Made by a program: the position numbers and the translations under genes. A stretch of DNA of 8,243 nucleotides from JANNGC01 sp043757045 (lineage in GTDB: Bacteria; Verrucomicrobiota; Verrucomicrobiia; Limisphaerales; SIBH01), in the NCBI GenBank assembly GCA_043757045.1, contig JAYVQC010000090.1, positions 1-8,243 on the forward strand, in the 5' to 3' direction. Below are positions 6,201 through 8,243 of this stretch, one piece after another. The notes below the pieces were generated by a model. The model was not told the DNA's origin, made no database searches, and saw only the letters and a program-made list of their open reading frames with translations. Numbering within the stretch: the first letter of the stretch is position 1; the number at the start of each line of letters is the position of its first letter.

Positions 6201-8049
6201 GCGGCGCGATCAGCGTGCCGCCGGGGATGACAAACTTGTTCGTGTCCGGATCATCCGTGAGCGCGAGTCCGCCGATGTTAATCGCCGCCGTGCCGTAGTT
6301 GAACAGCTCGATGTAATCCACCTGCGGCAGGTCCGTATGCGCGAGGAGTTCGTTGATCAAAATCGTGTTGTAAGTCGCGATGGCCGCCGGTTCCGCCACG
6401 CGCGGCGAGCCGCCGGGATTCACGCTCGCGGCCCAGGCCCGCGCGTCGTCGTCGCCATAGCTGGGACGCGCCAGCACCATCGAATGTCCGCCGCCCGCCG
6501 CCGCGATGGGCCACGGCGGATCGTCGCGATACTCGAAATCAATCAGCACCGCGCCGCGATCATTCTTCAGCCGCAGCGTGCCCGAGGCGTTGTTCAACTT
6601 GTTCGAGTTCACGAACGGTCCGAGCGGTGTCGCGCCACTGTAAGCCGCCACGAAGTCGGCCGGATTTCCCGCGACCAGGAGATAGCTGCGCGCGCCCATT
6701 ACCGTGTTCGAAGGGAAGGTGAAATTCACTTCGCCGCTGATCTCGTAGCCGCTGATGTCCTCCGCCCATTGCTGCGAATTGAAGACTTCGATGAACTCGA
6801 GGTTGCGGAGGTCGGCGCGGTTCGTGGGGTTAAACATCACTTCCGAAATCACGAGCGGCGAACGGCGGCGGCTCGGGCCGAGTTGTTCCGCGCCCGGGAA
6901 CAGGAAGCTGACGGGCAGCGGCTGTGAGTTGAGCGAGAAGGTGCCCGTGGAGTTGGCGAGGATGGTGTTCGGCGTGGTCGCGCGGTCGCGCACGTTGTTG
7001 ACCGTGAGCGTGTAGGTGACGCCGTTCGCGAGCGTGGAAATGGTGAGGATGATGGTGCGCGTGTCCGGCCCGAAGCGCGCGCCGACGATGGTGATGCCGT
7101 TGTTGATCGCGTAGTTCGCCGCGTTCGTGGCCGTGGCCGCCTCGACCGACTCGGAGTAGAGGACGGTGAGAACATTCGGGTCGAGCGCGCTGACGGTGGC
7201 GATGATCGGGCGCGTGGTGTCGGGCGTGACGGTGAGCGTGGCGCTGATCGAGTTGGTGCCCCCGTAGGTGTTCGTGACGCCGACGAGGAACGTGCCGCCG
7301 GACGCGGCCAGCGCGGCAGGCGAAATGGTCAACGTGGCATTGGTGGCGCCGACCACGCGCACGCCGTTGCTGTGCCACTGATACGTCGCGCCGATGGCGC
7401 GGGCGAGCGTGACGCTGAAGTTCGCCGTGCCGCCCTCGACGACATTTTGATTGGCCGGCTGGGTCGTGATCACCGGCGGGCCGAGACCGAAGGGCGTGCA
7501 GTTGGTGAGATTGATCGGCGCTTCATCAATGCCGCCGGGACGCAGCCAGCGCACCGCGAGGTTGTCGCCGCCGCCGCCTTCTTTCATCAGCGCCTCGATG
7601 TAATACTTCTGCCCCGCCGCGAGGGCGATGGGCGCGGACTGCTGGTTCACTTCCTTGATCCACTCGCGCGAGGCCGTCCACGCCGCAACGTAGGCGATGC
7701 GCGTTTTGTTCGCGGGGGTGGCGTCACTTGAGAGGTAGAGATCCGAGGCATCGTCAGAGGCGATCCAGAACGTGTATGACCCCGAGGCCGGCGCGGTGAG
7801 GAGCGCGCGGAGGCGTTGGCCGTAATTTTCGAGCACGTCGGTCGGCGCTTCGAACAGCGAGGTGAGAAGGTTTTCCGCGTCGGGCGTGTTGTTGATGAAC
7901 TTGGCGGAGTTCGTCAGGTCAAAGACAGTGCCGCCGGGGATGTCGCGAAAGACTTCGCGGAGGACGGCGTTCGATTGGGCGCGTGCCGCAGGCGGGGCGC
8001 AGCAGAGCAACACGGCGAGAGCGAGGCGTGGCAAAGGGCAAAATTTCAT
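214..8049 (-). CDS. Giant secreted multi-domain protein: PA14, six lamin-tail domains, central CotH kinase-like domain, cadherin-like repeats
   Basis: The frame is complete, with ATG at 8049 and TGA at 214-216. Residues 1-24 form a Sec signal peptide (hydrophobic L9-P19, A-R-A before Q25), which supports this start. Domains by motif: PA14-like 26-187; Ig-like 191-276; SbsA-type Ig-like 279-373; LTDs at 398-550, 560-682, 689-846, 1603-1750, 1946-2096 and 2100-2248, each opening with a version of hhINEhM and an E-[FW]-[IV]-E-[LV] strand; CBM-like sandwich 847-1005 (NGSFESGANGW); FN3-like 1018-1112; CotH-like 1155-1500 (YVNGQPRG, GNWDSY, LCPWDID); Ig-like 1512-1596; galactose-binding-like sandwich 1756-1923; three cadherin/He_PIG-like repeats 2252-2537; a terminal domain ending FFYRV. 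CotH-family proteins phosphorylate proteins, as Bacillus CotH does on spore coat proteins. LTDs in bacterial exported proteins are thought to be structural or binding modules. A role as a surface or matrix protein is inferred; the substrate is unknown. There is no lipobox, LPXTG, PEP-CTERM or transmembrane anchor. No in-frame break is visible. It is the only gene here, so there is no operon evidence. Confidence 0.95.
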   Translation of the reverse strand: MKFCPLPRLALAVLLCCAPPAARAQSNAVLREVFRDIPGGTVFDLTNSAKFINNTPDAENLLTSLFEAPTDVLENYGQRLRALLTAPASGSYTFWIASDDASDLYLSSDATPANKTRIAYVAAWTASREWIKEVNQQSAPIALAAGQKYYIEALMKEGGGGDNLAVRWLRPGGIDEAPINLTNCTPFGLGPPVITTQPANQNVVEGGTANFSVTLARAIGATYQWHSNGVRVVGATNATLTISPAALAASGGTFLVGVTNTYGGTNSISATLTVTPDTTRPIIATVSALDPNVLTVLYSESVEAATATNAANYAINNGITIVGARFGPDTRTIILTISTLANGVTYTLTVNNVRDRATTPNTILANSTGTFSLNSQPLPVSFLFPGAEQLGPSRRRSPLVISEVMFNPTNRADLRNLEFIEVFNSQQWAEDISGYEISGEVNFTFPSNTVMGARSYLLVAGNPADFVAAYSGATPLGPFVNSNKLNNASGTLRLKNDRGAVLIDFEYRDDPPWPIAAAGGGHSMVLARPSYGDDDARAWAASVNPGGSPRVAEPAAIATYNTILINELLAHTDLPQVDYIELFNYGTAAINIGGLALTDDPDTNKFVIPGGTLIAPRSFLAFTEFQLGFALSSAGESVFLRSGTRVIDVVKFEGQENGKPWGRFPDGTPAFSTLRQATPATNNAAFYVNDIVINEIMFAPASGSDSDEFIELKNKGTNVVSLGGWKFTDGINFTFPAGLSLAPNGLLVVAKNAARLRTNYAGLTTVNCLGDYGGSLGNGGERVALSFPDDVAETNQFGQWITNKIWILADEVTYRDGGRWGRASDGGGSSLELIDARADNRLAGNWRDSDESQKSPWVTLEWTGTLDNGNGGLDRVQLFLLGEGEALVDNVEAIQGGTDRVSNGSFESGANGWTWQGTHAKSFIENSGGFGGGKCLHVVASARGDTGANRIWTATTSAFAGGQPGTLRAKVRFLRGHPELLLRIKGAWLEATTNHLATKSFGTPGANNTATLAANNNAGPAIADVKHTPVLPVASTAVTVSAQVNDPDGLSSLLLFYRVDPATNYASVAMTNNGAGYYSAPIPGQANGTMVAFYIQAADNGSPLGVTLFPSDPPLRECLVRWGEPQPGGTLGQYHLWITAATESYWNAREKNSNEPLDCTFVYGTNRVIYNGRTLYAGSPWHAPGFSGPLGGICDYVFRAPDDDALLGHDDFAIASPGNLNSDPAYMREQMAFFVLRKLGEPFLYRRFFRLYVNGQPRGTLYEDTQQPGGDWAEQWFPDDPDGDLHKIEDWFEFDDTGNAFNFNVDATLQNFTTDGGVKKLARYRWNWRKRAVRDSANNYTNLFSLVNALNSTSPTYDTLVPQWVDLANWARVCVAQRIAGNWDSYTMGRGKNCYAFKPDDVDRPWKLCPWDIDFVFDNGGNAATDALFGAGDPTINTLQSWAPFRRQMYSAYDEAANFVLTPAVFDARADAIYNGLVSEGIALDNAAGMKSYIATRRATIQGDLAANATAPMNITLNSGADFSTNRNLIQITGTAPVAVDDLRINGIKQTVTWTGVNTWTLFYTLNSGVNALNITGEDRFNTVFTNDTISITYTGPAETPQDKLVINEIMYNPLAPNASFIELWNRSVSNAFDLSNWKLDGVDFTFPDGTFIEAGQYKVVVASTLGFQSVYGASIVPIGEWNGTLDNGGETLTLRQWLVTTNATNYVLVDQVAFDDVTPWPLTADGAGPSLQLIDASRDNRRVANWAAATTNVSAVVTQTLVRFTNLWRYNQTLELSAVNWTATNFNDSAWPQGLGLLYNEIAALPEPKNTLLTLGKTNYHFRARFNFTGTPAQYQLKLRQIVDDGVVVYLNGKQQHRLGVPAGQNDHTFANRIIGDASYEGPFFYGASNLVAGTNVIAVEVHQAAFNSSDIVMGLELIAEPLSAGAIPLFTPATANSVAAARPDFSGVWINEFQAYNVSGPMDQFGDREPWVELFNAGTNTVDLGGYFLTDSYTNLTRWAFPANTLLAPGAFRVVWLDAEPAESVNGELHASFRAPLTNGSLALATLYNGTNTVMDFLNWDFSSPNRSVGSIPDGNPCQRRSLAIVTLGATNNPALPPVSVFINEWMAQNFSTLADPVDGQFEDWIELYNAENSPVDLGDYYLTDSLTNKTKWKIPDNTIIPAKGFLLVWADNENDQNNGTNSDRHANFSLAAGGEEIGLFTDTGLQVDAVVFGPQFSDISQGRYADGGGAIYFMTNRTPRAANNIGQVNGAPVLGAIGPRVAVEGQTLNFTATASDPNPGDALMFSLDAGAPVGAGISAGGLFSWAPMEAQGGSNYSVTVRVTDNASPALSDFETFSINVLKTNSPPVLNTINNQFVWEQTPLSFTATASDPDVPAQSFTFSLDAGAPSGASITGGGVFTWTPTEAQGTNQFPIVVRVTDNGEPARSTFQVVVIFVGESNQPPVLPIIADRSTVPGDLITFTNTATDADFPANILSYSLGAGAPPSATIATNTGVFSWPVPVNQPAGPNAVTVIVRDSGVPQGSHSRTFQIVVGAPLAIKSYVDAGGMVKITAPAILGRRYTLTAKGDLAAPGSWPTLGSPLTATNTTVIFSVPATNAQFFYRVLLLP
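217..438 (-). other. Small C-terminal beta domain ending F-F-Y-R-V (residues 2538-2611)
   Basis: The last 74 residues contain G-R-R-Y-T-L-T-A-K-G-D-L, S-W-P-T-L-G-S-P-L-T-A-T, V-I-F-S-V-P and A-Q-F-F-Y-R-V-L. From memory, similar short C-terminal domains, with Y-T-L, W-x-x-L and F-Y-R-V landmarks, are frequent at the ends of exported verrucomicrobial proteins. It might be a sorting or folding cap, but no function is established to my knowledge. It is not a PEP-CTERM signal, because it has no transmembrane helix and no basic tail. Confidence 0.55.
439..1296 (-). repeat. Three cadherin/He_PIG-like tandem protein repeats (residues 2252-2537)
   Basis: Repeats begin near 2252, 2347 and 2443, each about 92-95 residues long. 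Shared positions include P-P-V-L or A-P-V-L at the start, L-x-F-T-x-T-A-[ST]-D, F/Y-S-L-x-A-G-A-P, G-x-F-[ST]-W and V-x-V-[RI]-V-x-D. Repeats one and two are closest (both have FTATASDP, SLDAGAP, EAQG and VRVTDN) and also look related at DNA level. Repeat three is more diverged. Such domains are calcium-binding or adhesive stalks in surface proteins. An elongated stalk role is inferred. Confidence 0.8.
1306..3516 (-). other. Post-kinase block: Ig-like domain, LTD4, galactose-binding-like sandwich, LTD5, LTD6 (residues 1512-2248)
   Basis: Residues 1512-1596 form an Ig-like domain (I-Q-I-T-G-T-A-P-V-A-V-D-D-L-R-I-N-G) of a kind that often follows CotH. LTD4 starts at K-L-V-I-N-E-I-M-Y-N-P (1604). 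Residues 1756-1923 look like a galactose-binding-type sandwich, with L-W-R-Y-N, F-N-D-S-A-W-P-Q-G, the D-D-G-V-V-V-Y-L-N-G-K strand and N-V-I-A-V-E-V-H. LTD5 (V-W-I-N-E-F-Q, 1950) and LTD6 (V-F-I-N-E-W-M, 2103) are adjacent and more alike than the other pairs, sharing V-D-L-G-x-Y-[FY]-L-T-D-S, which suggests a tandem duplication. Confidence 0.75.
3550..4587 (-). other. CotH kinase-like domain (residues 1155-1500)
   Basis: Family landmarks are present in order. They are a V-I-Y-N-G-R-T-L-Y-A-G strand (1168), M-R-E-Q-M-A-F-F-V-L at 1227, the R-L-Y-V-N-G-Q-P-R-G-T-L-Y-E-D strand (1250-1264), an alpha-helical W-V-D-L-A-N-W-A-R-V segment (1364), G-N-W-D-S-Y (1381-1386), K-N-C-Y-A-F-K (1392-1398) and W-K-L-C-P-W-D-I-D (1406-1414). 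In characterised CotH the two key aspartates are a catalytic one and a metal-binding one. By position D1384 and D1412 or D1414 are the best candidates, but this is inferred without an alignment. The N-lobe differs from many homologues: the segment that usually carries lysines reads G-G-I-C-D-Y-V-F-R (1191-1199). Activity is therefore not assured. Confidence 0.8.
4714..5511 (-). other. CBM-like beta-sandwich and FN3/Ig-like linker domain (residues 847-1112)
   Basis: Residues 900-1000 carry R-V-S-N-G-S-F-E-S-G-A-N-G-W, a K-C-L-H-V-V-A strand, and Y/V-R-F-L-R-G with alternating hydrophobics. This is the layout of CBM4/9-like and galactose-binding-like jelly rolls in exported bacterial proteins. 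Residues 1018-1112 contain A-V-T-V-S-A-Q-V-N-D-P-D-G-L, L-L-F-Y-R-V-D and M-V-A-F-Y-I-Q-A-A-D-N, a bacterial FN3/Ig-like pattern commonly found just upstream of CotH domains in this type of protein. Sugar binding is possible but not shown. Confidence 0.6.
5512..6858 (-). other. First lamin-tail domain block (LTD1-LTD3, residues 398-846)
   Basis: Three consecutive LTDs precede the kinase-like domain. Their opening strands are L-V-I-S-E-V-M-F-N-P (399), I-L-I-N-E-L-L-A-H (563) and I-V-I-N-E-I-M-F-A-P (691). Each is followed by an acidic strand (LEFIEVFN, VDYIELFN, DEFIELKN) and then by a G-[YGW]-x-[IFL]-[ST] turn and an F-x-[IF]-P strand. The first and third contain the F-T-F-P strand; the second has F-V-I-P-G-G. 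Bacterial LTDs have an Ig-like beta fold and occur in exported proteins, often with nucleases or CotH domains. The paralogues have diverged well apart and are not recent duplicates. Confidence 0.85.
6931..7479 (-). other. Ig-like plus SbsA-type Ig-like domains (residues 191-373)
   Basis: Residues 191-276 read as a bacterial Ig-like domain, with P-P-V-I-T-T-Q-P at the start, V-V-E-G-G-T-A-N-F-S-V, Y-Q-W-H-S-N-G, and a terminal A-T-L-T-V strand. The usual Ig disulphide cysteines are absent, as is common in this bacterial family. Residues 279-373 fit the SbsA Ig-like (Big_5) pattern: T-R-P-I-I-A-T-V-S-A, L-Y-S-E-S-V-E, N-Y-A-I-N and Y-T-L-T-V-N-N-V-R-D. Both are likely spacers between PA14 and the first LTD block. 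Confidence 0.75.
7489..7974 (-). other. PA14-like domain (residues 26-187)
   Basis: The segment begins with L-R-E-V-F-R-D-I-P-G-G and contains the PA14 core: Y-G-Q-R-L-R-A-L-L-T-A-P then G-S-Y-T-F-W-I-A-S-D-D-A-S-D-L-Y-L-S, with a later G-Q-K-Y-Y-I-E-A-L and the closing strand N-L-A-V-R-W. PA14 domains are beta-barrels that often bind carbohydrate in secreted enzymes and adhesins. The D-D-A-S-D segment at 99-103 resembles the calcium and sugar-binding loop of that family. Ligand binding here is inferred. Confidence 0.85.
7978..8049 (-). other. Sec signal peptide (residues 1-24)
   Basis: The N-terminus is short and carries K2 and R8, followed by a hydrophobic core (residues 9-18) and A-A-R-A before Q25, a good signal peptidase I site. 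Two cysteines at 16-17 are not preceded by a lipobox (the residues before C16 are V-L-L), so a lipoprotein is unlikely. The predicted mature protein is about 2,587 residues. Confidence 0.85.
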
Positions 8050-8132
8050 GTGTGTTGGGAATTACGACGGAACAGTCTCTGAGGAGGGAGGGGAAAGCAA
8101 CTCAAGCGGTGCGCGGGGGTGTGATTAGAAGT
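8050..8132 (-). promoter_or_regulatory. Leader of the giant gene, without a visible ribosome binding site
   Basis: The bases just before the ATG read, in mRNA sense, TAATTCCCAACACAC, with no GGAGG-like sequence at a suitable distance. Further up, 8081-8097 is an unbroken purine run on the plus strand, so the mRNA carries a C/U tract that includes CCUCC. No convincing -35/-10 pair is visible. The promoter should lie in this stretch or beyond the hairpins, if the gene is transcribed alone. Confidence 0.35.
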
Positions 8133-8240
8133 GGCGGGCAGGAGGGCGGCCTTCAGGCCGCTTCAACGTCTAGCCGACCGAGGGTTTCAGAACTTCCAGT
8201 GCCTTCCCGCCCAGCGATAGTGAAGCGGCGTGAACGCCGC
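8133..8240. repeat. Pair of inverted REP-like hairpins upstream of the gene
   Basis: GCGGCCTTCAGGCCGC (8146-8161) followed by TTCA, and TGAA followed by GCGGCGTGAACGCCGC (8225-8240), are each perfect palindromes around a two-base centre. Read in opposite orientation the two 20-base units agree at 18 positions. The two differences form one base pair (C-G against G-C), so each hairpin is preserved. A further near-inverted pair, 8133-8142 and 8202-8211, matches at 9 of 10 bases. The 55 bases between the two units (8166-8220) encode nothing visible. This is a different repeat family from the one at 1-106. The element may continue past the window edge. Confidence 0.7.
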
Positions 8241-8243
8241 GCT

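Noticed and set aside
4969..6927. Plus-strand open frame of 652 codons, antisense to the giant gene
   Set aside because: It lies wholly opposite the domain-rich minus-strand gene. It is rich in Arg, Ala, Val, Glu and His in the way GC-rich antisense frames are, and shows no recognisable domain, signal peptide or ribosome site.
7996..8004. Lipoprotein signal at the double cysteine C16-C17
   Set aside because: The residues before the cysteine are V-L-L, lacking the small residue needed just before the lipid-modified cysteine, and a good signal peptidase I site follows at A24.
8072..8100. Possible sigma70 promoter starting at TTGCTT in minus-strand sense
   Set aside because: At 17 or 18 bases spacing the -10 would be GACTGT or ACTGTT, which match the consensus poorly.
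8121..8243. Plus-strand frame from GTG at 8121, open to the window edge
   Set aside because: It is 41 codons made largely of the REP-like hairpins, and although the G-rich bases before GTG could pass for a ribosome site, there is no protein-like pattern.

Overview
The window is almost entirely one very long minus-strand gene (214-8049, 2,611 codons) with short non-coding flanks on each side (1-213 and 8050-8243). The DNA is GC-rich. The protein is an exported, multi-domain, CotH-type kinase-like protein carrying lamin-tail domains (LTD), an architecture typical of Verrucomicrobia and also seen in Planctomycetes. The small C-terminal domain ending in F-F-Y-R-V, the PA14 and Ig-like modules, and the palindromic intergenic repeats favour a verrucomicrobial, Pedosphaera/Limisphaerales-like genome. 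That placement is an inference from style; no taxonomic marker gene is present.

Layout, in the direction of transcription (right to left). At 8133-8240 there is a pair of inverted, REP-like hairpins. A 5' leader follows that has no Shine-Dalgarno sequence and is pyrimidine-rich in the mRNA sense. The gene then encodes, in order: a signal peptide; a PA14-like domain; an Ig-like domain; an SbsA-type Ig-like domain; three LTDs; a carbohydrate-binding-module-like beta-sandwich; a bacterial Ig/FN3-like domain; a CotH kinase-like domain; an Ig-like domain; a fourth LTD; a galactose-binding-like beta-sandwich; LTDs five and six; three cadherin/He_PIG-like tandem repeats; and a short C-terminal beta domain. 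After the stop codon lie a weak candidate terminator and a long imperfect inverted repeat (1-106) of a second repeat family.

The gene stands alone in the window, so nothing here gives operon context or a partner. The likely picture is a secreted or cell-surface protein with many adhesive beta-sandwich modules displaying one kinase-fold domain in the middle. Substrate and biological role are unknown. The long plus-strand open frames, one of 652 codons, are antisense shadows caused by GC-rich codon structure. I see no CRISPR array, tRNA, rRNA, insertion sequence, toxin-antitoxin pair or defence system. The parts worth a second look are the domain arrangement, the unusual kinase N-lobe, and the two different palindromic repeat families bracketing the gene.
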